A stretch of DNA of 64,000 nt from positions 434,001 to 498,000 of the forward strand of contig NZ_CP034726.1 in the NCBI RefSeq assembly GCF_004359375.1, read 5' to 3'. The DNA is from Acetilactobacillus jinshanensis (GTDB lineage Bacteria > Bacillota > Bacilli > Lactobacillales > Lactobacillaceae). The translations under genes and the position numbers were made by a program. Positions 37,454-48,241 of the stretch are shown in pieces (position 1 is the first letter of the stretch; every line of letters starts with the position of its first letter). The notes beneath the pieces are model-generated. The model searched no databases, was not told the origin of the DNA, and saw only the letters and a program-made list of their open reading frames with translations.

Positions 37454-38725
37454 ATGAGTGAAGAAAATACTGATGGAAATAAGAACGAACAATTAATGAA
37501 AGCTCTTAACAGCATCAAGACTGTTCATGTTGGTGATGTTGTTGAAGGTGACATTTTAGCTATTGATGCCAGTGGCCAAGTTGTTGTTGGCATTAAAGAT
37601 TCCGGTGTTGAAGGTGTTATCCCTCGCCGTGAATTATCTACGCAGCCGATTGATGATGTTCATAAGAAATTCCATAAAGGTGACACCGTAAAGGTAGTTG
37701 TCTTAGAACATATTGGTGATGATAACGAAGGTGGCAGTTTCTTACTGTCCATCCGTCGTCTTAAGGCTCGTAAAGTATGGGCTAAGATTCAGGAAAAGGC
37801 TAAGAACAAAGAAACCATTAAAGTTCCGGTTAAGCGTGCCGTACGTGGTGGCTTAGTTGTTGACGCTGGTGTTCGTGGCTTTATTCCTGCATCAATGATC
37901 ACTGATCATTTTGTTCGTGACTTAAAGCAGTTCGAAGGTAAGACCTTAGAATGTAAGATTGTTGAAGTAGTTCCAATGAAGAACCGCTTAATCTTATCTC
38001 ACCGAGCAATCGTTGAAGACAAGCGCAAAGTTGCTAGAGACAAAGTTATGTCTACCTTAAAGGCCGGCGATGTTGTTAAAGGCAAGGTCGTTCGTTTAGT
38101 AAGCTTTGGTGCCTTCGTTGATTTAGGTGGCATTGATGGTTTAGTTCACATTTCTCAGATTTCATACCAGCATGTTGACAAACCTTCAGATGTATTAAAG
38201 GTTGGCCAAGAAGTTAAGGTTAAAGTCTTAAATGTTGACCCAGACCGTAACCGAATTGCTTTATCAATTAAGCAGACCTTACCATCTCCTTGGGAACAGG
38301 TTGAAGAAAAGGCCCCTAAGGGTAGTATCGTTAAAGGTGTTGTAAAACGTTTAGTTGATTTTGGTGCTTTTGTGGAAGTATATCCTGGTGTTGAAGGATT
38401 ACTCCATATTTCCCAGATTTCTCACAAACATATCAATACTCCTAGCGACGTATTAAAAGTTGGTCAAGAAGTTAAGGTTAAAGTCTTAGACGTACAACCT
38501 GAAAACCATCGTTTATCATTATCAATGAGAGCCTTAGAACCGGCACCTGCTCACCGTAATGGTAATAACAATGGTGGCGCAAGTCATCGTCGTAACCGTA
38601 ACGCAGTTAACGACAACTCCACTCGTAACGCACCTAGCGAAGACAAAGGATTCTCCGTTGGTGACACTGGTGAAGCTGGTCAAGCCTTAAAAGAAGCTGC
38701 TAAGAAGTTACGTAACAACAAATAA
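37454..38725 (+). CDS. rpsA: 30S ribosomal protein S1
   Basis: This 423-residue protein has four S1 RNA-binding repeats (about 24-95, 108-175, 195-264 and 280-352). The last two are the best conserved ([19 protein letters not shown] and [20 protein letters not shown]). The tail is asparagine-rich and low complexity. The Firmicutes S1 is shorter than the six-repeat E. coli form and binds mRNA at the 30S subunit. AAGGAGG precedes the ATG. Confidence 0.95.
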   Translation: MSEENTDGNKNEQLMKALNSIKTVHVGDVVEGDILAIDASGQVVVGIKDSGVEGVIPRRELSTQPIDDVHKKFHKGDTVKVVVLEHIGDDNEGGSFLLSIRRLKARKVWAKIQEKAKNKETIKVPVKRAVRGGLVVDAGVRGFIPASMITDHFVRDLKQFEGKTLECKIVEVVPMKNRLILSHRAIVEDKRKVARDKVMSTLKAGDVVKGKVVRLVSFGAFVDLGGIDGLVHISQISYQHVDKPSDVLKVGQEVKVKVLNVDPDRNRIALSIKQTLPSPWEQVEEKAPKGSIVKGVVKRLVDFGAFVEVYPGVEGLLHISQISHKHINTPSDVLKVGQEVKVKVLDVQPENHRLSLSMRALEPAPAHRNGNNNGGASHRRNRNAVNDNSTRNAPSEDKGFSVGDTGEAGQALKEAAKKLRNNK

Positions 38726-38757
38726 TTAAAATAACAAATAATTTTAATTAATTTTCA

Positions 38758-38801
38758 ATTATCCTTCAATTGTCTTCGTTACAGTTGAGGGATAATTTTT
38801 T
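38758..38801 (+). terminator. rpsA terminator
   Basis: ATTATCCTTCAATTG (38758-38772) pairs with CAGTTGAGGGATAAT (38782-38796) with wobble pairs, followed by a T-run. Confidence 0.9.
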
Positions 38802-38839
38802 ATCTAATGTTTTTAAAACGAAAGTGAGGCATGTAATAT

Positions 38840-40147
38840 ATGAGTCAACCCACAGTCGCAATCGTTGGTCGCCCCAACGTTGGTAAGTCCACCATTTTTA
38901 ACCGATTGGTTGGTCACCGAGTTTCAATCGTTAATAATGAACCCGGTGTTACCAGAGATCGAATTTATGCCCATGCTGATTGGTTAGGAACTAGATTTAA
39001 CGTCATTGATACCGGTGGGATTACGATGGGCGATGCTCCGTTTGCTAAGCAAATTACGGCGCAAGCTGAAATTGCGATGGACGAAGCTGATGTAATCATT
39101 TTCATGGTCGATGGCCGTCAGAGTATCACCAGTGGTGACGATCAGATTGCCAGAATTCTATATCATACTAATAAGCCTGTGGTATTAGCCGTTAATAAAA
39201 TGGATAATTCTAAATATAAAGCTAACATTTATGATTTTTACTCGTTAGGCTTTGGCAAGCCATTTCCAATTTCTGGATCACATGGTTTAGGCTTAGGTGA
39301 TTTACTGGATCAAGTTCTCCGTAAATTCCCAACGGGAATGGATAATCATAAGGACAATAGTATTCACTTCAGTTTAATTGGTCGTCCTAACGTTGGTAAA
39401 TCATCAATCGTTAACGCCATTTTAGGCCAAAATCGAGTTATCGTATCGAAAACTCCTGGGACTACACGTGATGCCATTGATACGACATTTAAACGTAAAC
39501 ACGATGTCTTTACGATTGCTGATACCGCTGGTCTAAGAAAACGTGGCAAGGTTTACGAAAGTACCGAAAAGTACAGTGATCTTCGCGCCATGAAGGCCAT
39601 TGATAACAGTGACGTTGTGGTGGTCGTATTAAACGCTGACGAAGGAATTCGTGAAGAAGATAAAAAAATTGCTGGATATGCACATAATGCCTGGAAGGGT
39701 GTTATCGTTGCCGTTAATAAATGGGATGACGTTAAAAAGACGACGTCCAGCCAGCATAATTTCCGAATTAATTTCTATAACGAATTTAAATATCTAAGTT
39801 ATGCTCCGGTAATCTTTGTATCTGCAAAGACACGGCTCCATTTAGGTCAGTTACTTGATCTAATTAAACGTGTTTACCATAACCAAAATATTCGAATTAA
39901 GTCATCAGTTTTGAACAATGTGATTACCGATGCCATTTCATTAACGCCGACGCCGACGATTAAAGGCCAACGTTTACGTGTTTATTACGCTACTCAAGTT
40001 GCCGTTGGTCCACCGACGTTCGTATTCTTCGTAAATGACCCCCATCTGATGCATTTCTCATACGCTCGTTATCTAGAAAATCAGATTCGTGAGCATTTTG
40101 ACTTTATGGGAACGCCGATTCATTTTATCAGTCGCCGTCGTAGTTAA
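38840..40147 (+). CDS. der: ribosome biogenesis GTPase Der
   Basis: This 435-residue protein has two tandem GTPase domains, each with GRPNVGKS (about residues 10-18 and 180-188), and a C-terminal KH-like domain. Der (EngA) assembles the 50S subunit. Both G-domains are intact. In lactobacilli the HU gene hup usually follows; here it does not. Confidence 0.96.
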   Translation: MSQPTVAIVGRPNVGKSTIFNRLVGHRVSIVNNEPGVTRDRIYAHADWLGTRFNVIDTGGITMGDAPFAKQITAQAEIAMDEADVIIFMVDGRQSITSGDDQIARILYHTNKPVVLAVNKMDNSKYKANIYDFYSLGFGKPFPISGSHGLGLGDLLDQVLRKFPTGMDNHKDNSIHFSLIGRPNVGKSSIVNAILGQNRVIVSKTPGTTRDAIDTTFKRKHDVFTIADTAGLRKRGKVYESTEKYSDLRAMKAIDNSDVVVVVLNADEGIREEDKKIAGYAHNAWKGVIVAVNKWDDVKKTTSSQHNFRINFYNEFKYLSYAPVIFVSAKTRLHLGQLLDLIKRVYHNQNIRIKSSVLNNVITDAISLTPTPTIKGQRLRVYYATQVAVGPPTFVFFVNDPHLMHFSYARYLENQIREHFDFMGTPIHFISRRRS

Positions 40148-40263
40148 AATTGAATGATTGATTTAACAATATCCATGTGATAAATTTAAAATGGTAATTA
40201 GCCGCATTGGCAGTTTTACCGTTAATTCACAAGTATCGTTAAAGAAAAACAAGAATTGAATGT

Positions 40264-40302
40264 AAAAGATCAGTGCGGCTTAATAGTCGGCTGGTCTTTT
40301 TT
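40264..40302 (+). terminator. terminator upstream of the TPR gene
   Basis: AAAGATCAGT (40265-40274) pairs with GCTGGTCTTT (40290-40299), 10 positions with two G-U pairs, followed by T. No gene lies in the 117 bases between der and this element, where hup is expected in relatives. It may end the der transcript, or be the remaining terminator of a deleted gene. Confidence 0.8.
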
Positions 40303-40321
40303 ATCAATTAAGGAGCTTAAT

Positions 40322-41581
40322 ATGAACTATTCCCAAAAAGCATTAGCCGCATTACATCATCAAAAGCTGAAGGGCTTTAAAGCTAATTATATTTTAGCTT
40401 TACGTCATGACAGTGATGATGATTTATATGCCTTAGCTTCACAGCTATATAACGTTGGCTTTTCAGTTCAGGCTAAAAAGATCTATCAGAAATTATTAAA
40501 AAAGTATCCTGATGAAGATGAACTGAAGAGTGATTTAGCAGAAATTGCCATTGATGATGGGCAGGATAATAAAGCTTTAAATTACCTTAGCCAGGTCAAA
40601 CCGAATTCACCTGATTATGTTCAATCTTTAATGGTTTCTGCAGATTTGTATCAAACTCAAGGATTATTAGGGGTCAGTCTACAGAAACTGTTGACGGCTA
40701 AGAAGATCGCACCGCACGAAAACGTAATTACATTTGCGTTGGCCGAACTTTACTTCACGATGCGTCGTTATAACGATGCCATCCCGTTATATTTACATTT
40801 AATTAAAAAAGGAATCCCAGAATACGCTGAAGTTAATTTAGTTCAACGAATTGGGGTCGCCTACGCAAATGCCGGGATGTTTAACCATGCCATCGGTTAC
40901 TTAAAACAGATTGACATGAAACATTCGTCGCCTGATACCCAATTTGAAACTGCTTTTACGTATCTTCAGTTAGGTGATTATGAAAAAGCCGTCCATGGCT
41001 TTAAGCAACTACATAAGCGTGATGATCAATACGCAACGTTATACCCATATTGGGGTGACGCATTAACGCATCTTCACCGGGATACCGAAGCTTTAAAGAT
41101 TTACCAAGAAGGTTTACGGGTCGACCAATACAACGAAAATCTCTGGTCTAAAGCTGGGGATGCCGCTATTCGTAAAGAAAAGCCGAAGTTAGCTGAAAAG
41201 TACTATCTAAAGGGTCATCATATTGCACCGGATAACTTAATCATTGCCGTTAAGTACTCGAATCTATTGGTTCAAGCTCGTCGGTATCGTGATAACGTTA
41301 AATTCTTATCCAGTTACGTTAAGGATGATAATTTAGATCCCCGCTTACTGTGGAATTTAGCAACTTCTTACCGTTACTTACATGACTTTAAGAACGCCAG
41401 CGGTTATTACCATCATGCTGAATCATACTTTGCTGATGTTCCAAGCTTCTTAAAGGAAGCCGGATTATTCTACCGTGAAGCTGGTAACATGAAGGAATCA
41501 TATCGTCTATTGAAATTATACGTTAAACAAGTTCCAAACGATATCGAGATGGCTAACCTGTTGGACGAGTATCGGCATTAA
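40322..41581 (+). CDS. tetratricopeptide repeat protein
   Basis: This protein is 419 residues from the ATG at 40322, which has AAGGAG 8 bases upstream; the frame opens 66 bases earlier inside a terminator, so that part is excluded. At least seven TPR-like helix pairs are visible (for example ALADLYF-like repeats FALAELYFTMRRYNDAIPLY and FETAFTYLQLGDYEKAVHGF). There is no signal peptide or membrane segment. The gene is conserved between der/hup and cca in lactobacilli; its role is unknown, presumably a protein-interaction scaffold. Confidence 0.85.
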   Translation: MNYSQKALAALHHQKLKGFKANYILALRHDSDDDLYALASQLYNVGFSVQAKKIYQKLLKKYPDEDELKSDLAEIAIDDGQDNKALNYLSQVKPNSPDYVQSLMVSADLYQTQGLLGVSLQKLLTAKKIAPHENVITFALAELYFTMRRYNDAIPLYLHLIKKGIPEYAEVNLVQRIGVAYANAGMFNHAIGYLKQIDMKHSSPDTQFETAFTYLQLGDYEKAVHGFKQLHKRDDQYATLYPYWGDALTHLHRDTEALKIYQEGLRVDQYNENLWSKAGDAAIRKEKPKLAEKYYLKGHHIAPDNLIIAVKYSNLLVQARRYRDNVKFLSSYVKDDNLDPRLLWNLATSYRYLHDFKNASGYYHHAESYFADVPSFLKEAGLFYREAGNMKESYRLLKLYVKQVPNDIEMANLLDEYRH

Positions 41582-41644
41582 CTAGCCAAATCAAGTGATT
41601 TCCACTAGAATTAAATTAGATCAAAAATAAAACAGGATGATCGA

Positions 41645-42850
41645 ATGCGATTAACAAACTTACCAGTTGAATTTAAAAAAGCACGACCGGTTCTTCAACG
41701 AATTGAAAAAGCTGGATATCAAGCTTATTTCGTTGGTGGCAGTGTCCGGGACACCATTATCGGGGTGCCGATTCACGATGTGGACATTACGTCGAGTGCG
41801 TACCCGCAGGAAATTAAGCAGTTATTCCCGAGAACCGTTGATACCGGAATTAAGCATGGAACTGTCATGGTCCTTTATCATGGCCATGGTTACGAAATCA
41901 CGACGTTCAGAACGGAATCTGGATATCAGGATTATCGCCGACCTGATCACGTTACCTTTGTTAGATCATTGCCAAAGGATTTAAAGCGTCGTGATTTTAC
42001 GATTAACGCTTTAGCGATGCGTGAAAACGGTGAAGTGACAGATTTATTCGATGGCTTAGGTGATATTAAACGAAAAGTCATTAAGGCCGTTGGCAATCCG
42101 GATCGTCGTTTCCACGAAGACGCGTTGCGAATGATGCGCGCGGTTCGGTTCGCTAGTAAATTAGATTTCAAAATTGAACCGAAGACGTTAGAAGCAATTA
42201 AGAAATACAGTTTCTTATTAACGAAGATTGCAATCGAACGGGTACATTCAGAATTTGTCAAAATGATGATGGGCCTAAAGCCACGGATGGGCCTTGATTA
42301 CATGATTGAAACTAATCTGTATCGATACGTTCCCGAATTTAAAGATCAATTAGATGCTTTAAAACGAATTAGCAAAATTCCGCACTTGAAATTAACTAAT
42401 GAATGTCAGGTTTGGTCATTAATTAGCTATGAGTTTGGCTTAAATCGTCATCAGATTAATCATTTACTTCGGCAGTGGAAATCAGCCGATAAGGTTATTG
42501 ACGATACCATCACTACGACCAGAACGTTACGTGCAATTCACGATCATAAGTTAACTCCGATCGTGATTTTTAAAGCGGGTTTGACTAGATTAATGGACGC
42601 TAATCATTTAGCTATATTATTGGGCTTTGGTGATCAGGATGCTGATTTAAAGAAACAATTTAAGCAGATTCCGATCGCTAGAAAGAACCAGCTTAAGATT
42701 AATGGAGGTATCTTAATCAAAGGTCATATCTTAGCCCCTGGACCTAAATTAGGGCAGGTTATTAATCAGTTAGAATTAATGGTCATTAACCGTCAGATTC
42801 CGAACCAGGAACCGGCTTTGTTAACCGCAGCGAAAAAATTATCGAAATAA
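41645..42850 (+). CDS. cca: CCA tRNA nucleotidyltransferase
   Basis: This 401-residue class II nucleotidyltransferase has GGSVRDTIIG (about residues 30-39), the catalytic HDVDI (about 45-49) and the RRDFTINALAM motif (about 119-129). It adds or repairs the 3' CCA of tRNAs. A GGATG ribosome-binding sequence lies upstream. It is followed after 20 bases by the ABC-F gene. Confidence 0.95.
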   Translation: MRLTNLPVEFKKARPVLQRIEKAGYQAYFVGGSVRDTIIGVPIHDVDITSSAYPQEIKQLFPRTVDTGIKHGTVMVLYHGHGYEITTFRTESGYQDYRRPDHVTFVRSLPKDLKRRDFTINALAMRENGEVTDLFDGLGDIKRKVIKAVGNPDRRFHEDALRMMRAVRFASKLDFKIEPKTLEAIKKYSFLLTKIAIERVHSEFVKMMMGLKPRMGLDYMIETNLYRYVPEFKDQLDALKRISKIPHLKLTNECQVWSLISYEFGLNRHQINHLLRQWKSADKVIDDTITTTRTLRAIHDHKLTPIVIFKAGLTRLMDANHLAILLGFGDQDADLKKQFKQIPIARKNQLKINGGILIKGHILAPGPKLGQVINQLELMVINRQIPNQEPALLTAAKKLSK

Positions 42851-42870
42851 CGAAAGTGTGATAACTAGTA

Positions 42871-44790
42871 ATGCAAACTCTGAGAGCTGAGCATCTAAAC
42901 AAGAGCTATGGTGAGAAAACACTGTTTAGCGACCTTAATTTTATTATTAAGGAACACGACCGAATCGGTTTAATCGGTGTTAACGGGAGTGGTAAGAGTT
43001 CACTTCTGAACATGTTAGCCGGATTAGACCATGATTCGACGGGCAAAATCATTACATCAAATTCATATACAATCGGCTACCTAAAACAACATCCAGTTTT
43101 AAACGATGATTTAACGATTCTGGATGCGGTTTTTGCTGGCCAGCAGACCGTCTTTAAGACGATTCGTCGATATGAAACAATTTTGAAGCGATATTCAAAA
43201 CACCCGCTGGATAAAAAGGTTCAGGATCAGTACGAACGAATTTCGGCTCAGATGAATAAGGAAGACGCCTGGGATGCCGAAAATCGAGTAAAAACGATTT
43301 TAACTCAGTTAAAAGTCCATGACATGAAACAAAAAGTTGGGACTTTATCCGGTGGTCAGAAGCGTCGAGTTGGTTTGGCTCAGGTCTTGATTCAATCGCC
43401 AGACTTATTATTACTTGATGAACCGACTAACCATCTAGACTTTGACTCGGTTGACTGGTTACAGAAGTACTTAGCCCAATATCATGGCGCTTTAGTTGTT
43501 GTTACTCATGATCGTTATTTCTTGGACGAAGTTGCTAATAATATTTGGGAATTGTCATTTGGTAAAATTTACCAGTATCAAGGTAATTATCGTGACTACG
43601 TCCGTGAGAAAAACGAACGGGTTCGTCGTGCCGTAACCGGTGAACACAAAGAAGAACGAAAGTACAAGAAAGAATTAGCTTGGATGCACCAGGGTGTTAA
43701 AGCCCGAGGGACCCGTCAGAACTTTAAGATTAACCAATTTAACGAGACCAAGAAAAATGTGGGTAACTTAAAGGTCCATAAGAACGTTAATATTTCACTT
43801 GGTCAGAAACGATTGGGTAAAAAAGTTATTCAGTTAAAGCACGCTAATCTAACGTTAGGCCATCATCGGATCCTGCATGACTTTAACCTATTGGTTCAGG
43901 GTGGCCAACGGATCGGAATCAGTGGTCAAAACGGTGCCGGCAAGACCAGTTTATTAAATGTAATTGCTAAAAAATTGCCGTTAGATTCTGGACAAGTCAT
44001 TATCGGGCCCACAGTCAAGATTGGTTATTATACCCAACAGACTGAACCGATTCCTGGCGATAAACGGATTATTAACTATCTAGATGAAGTCGGTCACAGC
44101 GTTACCGATAAAGATGGTAACCGGATCAGTACCTCAGAATTATTGGAACAGTTTCTGTTCCCGCGGTTTATGCATGGGACGTTAATCCGTAAACTATCTG
44201 GTGGTGAAAAGCGTCGACTTTACTTATTAAAGTTATTGATGCAGGAACCCAACGTCTTATTACTTGATGAACCAACCAATGATTTAGATATTAGTACATT
44301 AACCGTTTTAGAGAATTACATTAAGCACTTTAACGGGACCGTGATTACGGTTTCACATGATCGTTACTTCTTGGATCAAGTCGCTGATCGAATTCTGATT
44401 TTTGATGGTGACGGAGTGATTGAGCAGCACGTTGGTAAATTTACGACCATTTTAGTTAACCGCAAGAAAAAGGCTCGGAAAGAAAAATTAGCTGATCATA
44501 AAGCTCATGTTCAGGCCGAAAAGATTAATAACCAAACCAAGCAGAAAAAGACGCAGCCTAAACAGCATAAGCACATGACGTATGCTCAAAAGATTGAATA
44601 CCATAAACTTGGCAAGCAAATCGATCAGATTGACCAAAAGAAGAGTCAGCTGCAAAAAGAAATGGCTAAAAACGGTGATAATTACACCAAATTAGCTAAA
44701 CTTCAGAAACAGTTTGATCAACTTAATCAATCGGGTAATCAGAAGATGGACAAGTGGATGCAGCTAGGTGAACTCGCTGAAAATAATTAA
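42871..44790 (+). CDS. ABC-F family ATPase (Uup/YfmR type)
   Basis: This 639-residue soluble protein has two ABC domains (Walker A GVNGSGKSS near residue 36 and GQNGAGKTS near 352; signatures LSGGQKRR and LSGGEKRR), an inter-domain linker and a lysine/glutamine-rich coiled-coil tail (about 560-639). The lack of membrane segments and the two LLLLDEPTN motifs define the ABC-F class. The C-terminal coiled coil points to the Uup/YfmR group, which acts at the ribosome to relieve stalling. An antibiotic-resistance role is not indicated. Confidence 0.9.
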   Translation: MQTLRAEHLNKSYGEKTLFSDLNFIIKEHDRIGLIGVNGSGKSSLLNMLAGLDHDSTGKIITSNSYTIGYLKQHPVLNDDLTILDAVFAGQQTVFKTIRRYETILKRYSKHPLDKKVQDQYERISAQMNKEDAWDAENRVKTILTQLKVHDMKQKVGTLSGGQKRRVGLAQVLIQSPDLLLLDEPTNHLDFDSVDWLQKYLAQYHGALVVVTHDRYFLDEVANNIWELSFGKIYQYQGNYRDYVREKNERVRRAVTGEHKEERKYKKELAWMHQGVKARGTRQNFKINQFNETKKNVGNLKVHKNVNISLGQKRLGKKVIQLKHANLTLGHHRILHDFNLLVQGGQRIGISGQNGAGKTSLLNVIAKKLPLDSGQVIIGPTVKIGYYTQQTEPIPGDKRIINYLDEVGHSVTDKDGNRISTSELLEQFLFPRFMHGTLIRKLSGGEKRRLYLLKLLMQEPNVLLLDEPTNDLDISTLTVLENYIKHFNGTVITVSHDRYFLDQVADRILIFDGDGVIEQHVGKFTTILVNRKKKARKEKLADHKAHVQAEKINNQTKQKKTQPKQHKHMTYAQKIEYHKLGKQIDQIDQKKSQLQKEMAKNGDNYTKLAKLQKQFDQLNQSGNQKMDKWMQLGELAENN

Positions 44791-44804
44791 AGGAGATCTA
44801 ACGA

Positions 44805-45773
44805 ATGTCAGACCAAATTAATCCAAACGAAGAACAATATTTAAAATTAGCCAGTTACGTATTACATCACGGTCATAAAAAGGCCGACCGAACCGGAACG
44901 GGAACCATCAGTACCTTTGGTTATCAGATGCGTTTTGATTTAAGCAAAGGCTTTCCGTTATTGACCACGAAATTCGTTCCGTTCCGTTTAATTAAGAGTG
45001 AATTATTATGGTTCATTCATGGTGGAACTAACATTCGTTATCTCTTACAGCGGAATAACCACATCTGGGTTGAATGGCCATTCAAGCGCTATGTTGAATC
45101 TGACGCATACCAGGGTCCTGATATGACGAACTTTGAAAAGCGGCGTTTAACTGATCCTGACTTTAGAAAGGTTTACTTACACCAAAAGCATTTATTCTGC
45201 AGACGGATTATTGATGACAAGGCCTTTGCTAAAAAGTGGGGAACTTTAGGCAACGTTTACGGTGCTCAGTGGCGTCACTGGCAAAAACGCAACGGTGGCC
45301 AGATTGATCAGTTGAAGTGGGTCATTAATAAGGTTCGAAAGACACCGTTCTCCCGACGAATGATAGTCAGTGCCTGGAACCCAGAAGATGTCCCAAGTAT
45401 GGCTTTACCACCTTGCCATACTTTATGGCAGTTATACGTAAACGATGGAAAATTAAGCTGTCAGCTATATCAACGAAGTGGTGACATCTTCCTAGGCGTA
45501 CCATTTAATATTGCCAGCTACGCTTTATTAACGTCCTTAATCGCTAAAGAATGTGGACTAAAGCCAGGATACTTTATTCATGACTTAGGTGATGCGCATA
45601 TTTACCTGAATCACATCAGTCAGATCAGGGAACAACTAAACCGGAAACCTTATAAGGCACCAACATTATGGCTTAACCCGAAGAAGCGCAGTATCTTTGA
45701 TTACGATATGGATGATATTAAAATCGAAAATTATCATCATCACTCCAAAATCAGGGGCGCTGTCGCAATTTAA
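44805..45773 (+). CDS. thyA: thymidylate synthase
   Basis: This 322-residue protein has the catalytic cysteine in [12 protein letters not shown] (about residue 203), the [10 protein letters not shown] motif and the N-terminal RTGTGT folate/dUMP element. Length 316-322 with an insert after residue 80 is the Lactobacillus form of ThyA. It makes dTMP from dUMP with methylene-THF. It is followed by dfrA, which regenerates the folate, and AAGGAG precedes the ATG. Confidence 0.96.
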   Translation: MSDQINPNEEQYLKLASYVLHHGHKKADRTGTGTISTFGYQMRFDLSKGFPLLTTKFVPFRLIKSELLWFIHGGTNIRYLLQRNNHIWVEWPFKRYVESDAYQGPDMTNFEKRRLTDPDFRKVYLHQKHLFCRRIIDDKAFAKKWGTLGNVYGAQWRHWQKRNGGQIDQLKWVINKVRKTPFSRRMIVSAWNPEDVPSMALPPCHTLWQLYVNDGKLSCQLYQRSGDIFLGVPFNIASYALLTSLIAKECGLKPGYFIHDLGDAHIYLNHISQIREQLNRKPYKAPTLWLNPKKRSIFDYDMDDIKIENYHHHSKIRGAVAI

Positions 45774-45797
45774 TCGAATTTCGAAAGGAAAATTGAA

Positions 45798-46289
45798 ATG
45801 TTAACTTATGTATGGGCTCAGGATAAAAACGGTACCATTGGTAAAAACGGTGGTCTACCGTGGCATTTACCAGCTGATATGCATCATTTTCAGAAATTGA
45901 CGACGGGCCACGCCATGTTAGCTGGCCGGACAACCTTTGAAAGCTTTGGCCGGCCGCTTCCGCACCGGAAAAACATGGTTTTGACTAGTCATCCCAAAAA
46001 AGATTTTCCAGATAACGTAACGGTCTTTAACACGCCAAACAGTTTCTTGAAGTATGCAGACGCCCATCCTGACGATAAGATCTGTATCGTTGGTGGTGCC
46101 CAGATCTTTAAGCTCTTTTTACCATACGTTGATTTTCTGTGCCGAACTGTAATTAACGGTACTTTCGACGGTGATACAAAGATGCCAAAGATTGATTATA
46201 GTAAATTTGAACTAGTTAAAGCTGTTAATGGTCAACCGGATCAAAAGAATCACTACGCATACCGTTTTGAAACCTATCGCCGAATTTAA
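45798..46289 (+). CDS. dfrA: dihydrofolate reductase
   Basis: This 163-residue enzyme has the N-terminal NGGLPWHLPADM substrate loop with the catalytic aspartate, AGRTTFESFGRPLP for NADPH binding and IVGGAQIF (about residues 95-102). It reduces dihydrofolate made by thyA next door. A GAAAGGAAA ribosome-binding site lies before the ATG. Confidence 0.95.
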   Translation: MLTYVWAQDKNGTIGKNGGLPWHLPADMHHFQKLTTGHAMLAGRTTFESFGRPLPHRKNMVLTSHPKKDFPDNVTVFNTPNSFLKYADAHPDDKICIVGGAQIFKLFLPYVDFLCRTVINGTFDGDTKMPKIDYSKFELVKAVNGQPDQKNHYAYRFETYRRI

Positions 46290-46312
46290 GGCTTGTTAGG
46301 ATGAGGTGAAAT

Positions 46313-46555
46313 ATGCTACGGAAAAATGAACCGCAGGAAAGTTTTTACCAGTATTTGATGTCGCGTCGGAACCTTAAAAAAGTTGATGACCCAATCGCAA
46401 ATTTTGCGAACAACGCTTTTTATGATGAATCGTTTCCGAAGCAATCTAAGAACTATAATAAAATCTCAAATTATCTAGAAGAATATGGGAGTTATCTACC
46501 AAACATGACCATTTTTGATAAGGTTTGGCAGCAATATCAAGATAACATTCATTAA
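46313..46555 (+). CDS. YozE/UPF0346 family protein
   Basis: This 80-residue protein matches the YozE SAM-like family (SFYQYLMSRR near the start, IANFANNAFYDESFPKQSK in the middle, ISNYLEEYG). The fold is a small helical bundle of unknown function found only in Firmicutes. It sits between dfrA and rbgA with a GAGGTGA ribosome-binding site. Confidence 0.88.
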   Translation: MLRKNEPQESFYQYLMSRRNLKKVDDPIANFANNAFYDESFPKQSKNYNKISNYLEEYGSYLPNMTIFDKVWQQYQDNIH

Positions 46556-46564
46556 GGAAAAGAA

Positions 46565-47428
46565 GTGAATGAAATGCCCGTAAATATTCAATGGTTTCCG
46601 GGACATATGGCTAAGGCTTTAAAGCAGTTCAAAGCAAACTTGCCAAAGGTCGACATCGTCTTTGAACTGGTCGACGCTCGGTGCCCATACAGTTCCATTA
46701 ACCCAGAAATCAAAAAGATCAGTAAAGATAAACCACATTTATTGATCCTTACCAAATCCGATTTAGCTGACCCTAAGATGACTCAACGTTGGCTACATTA
46801 TTTCCGTCATCATGGTTACGCGGCGATTGCAATCGATAGCAAGCAGCACGTAAAATCAGGCAAGATTGCTAAAGCGGCTCGCCAAATTTTAGGTGGTCAA
46901 CTCGAACATCGTCATCAACGAGGGATCAAGAGTAATAACGTTCGGGCCATCTGTGTAGGTATCCCAAATGTCGGTAAATCAACGTTATTAAACCAGTTAG
47001 TCCATCGTCGAGCCGCTCAGGTTGGTAACACACCTGGTGTTACTAAAGGAACTCAATGGTTACGTTCCGGAAACGGTTTATTATTACTGGATACGCCAGG
47101 TATTTTATGGCATAAGTTCCAGAACCAGACGATTGCGGATAAGATTTCACTGGTTGGCTCCGTTAAAGCAGGGCAATACTATAACGATGATGTAGCTCTA
47201 TACGCTCTAAAATTTTTCCGTAATCATCATCCCGATGAATTGGCTAAACGTTACCGATTAACGAAGGCTGATTTTAATTTAAATGACGTTGATTTATTGC
47301 TTAAGATTACTAAAAATGTTGGGATGCGCGATGATTACGATCGGGCTTCCTTACGGGTGATTCTCGATACTCGAAAGGAAAAGTTAGGTCGTTTCACGTT
47401 AGATGACGTTGCTAAGGTCGAAGCATAA
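46565..47428 (+). CDS. rbgA: ribosome biogenesis GTPase RbgA (YlqF)
   Basis: This 287-residue circularly permuted GTPase has G4 LTKSD first (about residues 60-64), then G1 GIPNVGKST (about 134-142) and G3 DTPG, with IQWFPGHMAKAL at the N-terminus and a C-terminal RNA-binding helical domain. It promotes late 50S assembly. The GTG at 46565 has AAGG 7 bases upstream; an in-frame ATG at 46574 is an alternative. It overlaps rnhB by one base. Confidence 0.94.
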   Translation: MNEMPVNIQWFPGHMAKALKQFKANLPKVDIVFELVDARCPYSSINPEIKKISKDKPHLLILTKSDLADPKMTQRWLHYFRHHGYAAIAIDSKQHVKSGKIAKAARQILGGQLEHRHQRGIKSNNVRAICVGIPNVGKSTLLNQLVHRRAAQVGNTPGVTKGTQWLRSGNGLLLLDTPGILWHKFQNQTIADKISLVGSVKAGQYYNDDVALYALKFFRNHHPDELAKRYRLTKADFNLNDVDLLLKITKNVGMRDDYDRASLRVILDTRKEKLGRFTLDDVAKVEA

Positions 47429-48198
47429 TGGCACGCAAGTCGATTAAGGTCATTCGACAGGAATTAAAGGCCACTCGTCACTTATCAGATGAAATGGTTA
47501 CACGTCTCGCTACTGATTCACGTAAAGGTGTTCGTCAAGTGTTAAAGACCTGGCAACGAAAGTCTAAACGACGCCAACAGATGGTCAAATCGTTTCACGT
47601 TCGAGAATCGTATGAACATCATTTACGTAAACAGGGTTACCGACGAATTGCCGGTGTTGACGAAGTTGGTCGAGGTCCTTTAGCGGGACCCGTTGTTACA
47701 TGTGCCATCGTGTTACCAACCGACTTTAATTTGATTAAAGTCAATGACTCAAAGCAGCTGACACCAAAAGAACGGGAATCTTTATATCCCAGAATTTTGG
47801 ATGAAGCTTTGGACTACAGCATCGGAATTGGGTCACGCGAACTAATTGATAAGATTAATATCTATCAAGCTGATTTAGTTGCCATGAAGCATGCTGTCTT
47901 AACACTAGATCCGCAACCAGATTGTTTAATTGTGGACGCCATGCACATTGCCGTGTCCATTCCACAGTTAAAGCTGTATCACGGGGATGCTAAGAGTGTT
48001 TCCGTTGGTGCTGCTAGCATCGTTGCGAAAGTGTATCGAGATCATTTAATGAATAAATATGACCGGTTATATCCCCAGTATGATTTTAAACATAACGCGG
48101 GTTATGGTACTCATGAACATTTAATGGCTTTGAAAAAGTATGGGGCAACACCAATTCATCGACGAACTTTTAACCCAGTTCCAAAATATTTAAAATAA
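47428..48198 (+). CDS. rnhB: ribonuclease HII
   Basis: This 256-residue enzyme has the catalytic GVDEVGRGPLAGPVV (about residues 75-89), DSKQL and the DAMHI/KSVSVGAASIVAKV elements of RNase HII, preceded by the N-terminal extension usual in Firmicutes. It removes ribonucleotides embedded in DNA. The rbgA-rnhB-dprA-topA order is conserved. Confidence 0.95.
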   Translation: MARKSIKVIRQELKATRHLSDEMVTRLATDSRKGVRQVLKTWQRKSKRRQQMVKSFHVRESYEHHLRKQGYRRIAGVDEVGRGPLAGPVVTCAIVLPTDFNLIKVNDSKQLTPKERESLYPRILDEALDYSIGIGSRELIDKINIYQADLVAMKHAVLTLDPQPDCLIVDAMHIAVSIPQLKLYHGDAKSVSVGAASIVAKVYRDHLMNKYDRLYPQYDFKHNAGYGTHEHLMALKKYGATPIHRRTFNPVPKYLK

Positions 48199-48241
48199 AT
48201 TAGCGAAATTTTTCGTATATAACTTTAGAGGTGACTTTAAA

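Noticed and set aside
40200-40262. Remnant of hup coding sequence (AAACAAGAATTG resembles an HU start)
   Set aside because: The match is only about four codons, interrupted by stops, and can be chance in an A-rich spacer.
42871-44790. Antibiotic-resistance ABC-F protein
   Set aside because: The C-terminal coiled coil and housekeeping context fit Uup/YfmR; nothing indicates a resistance-type interdomain linker.
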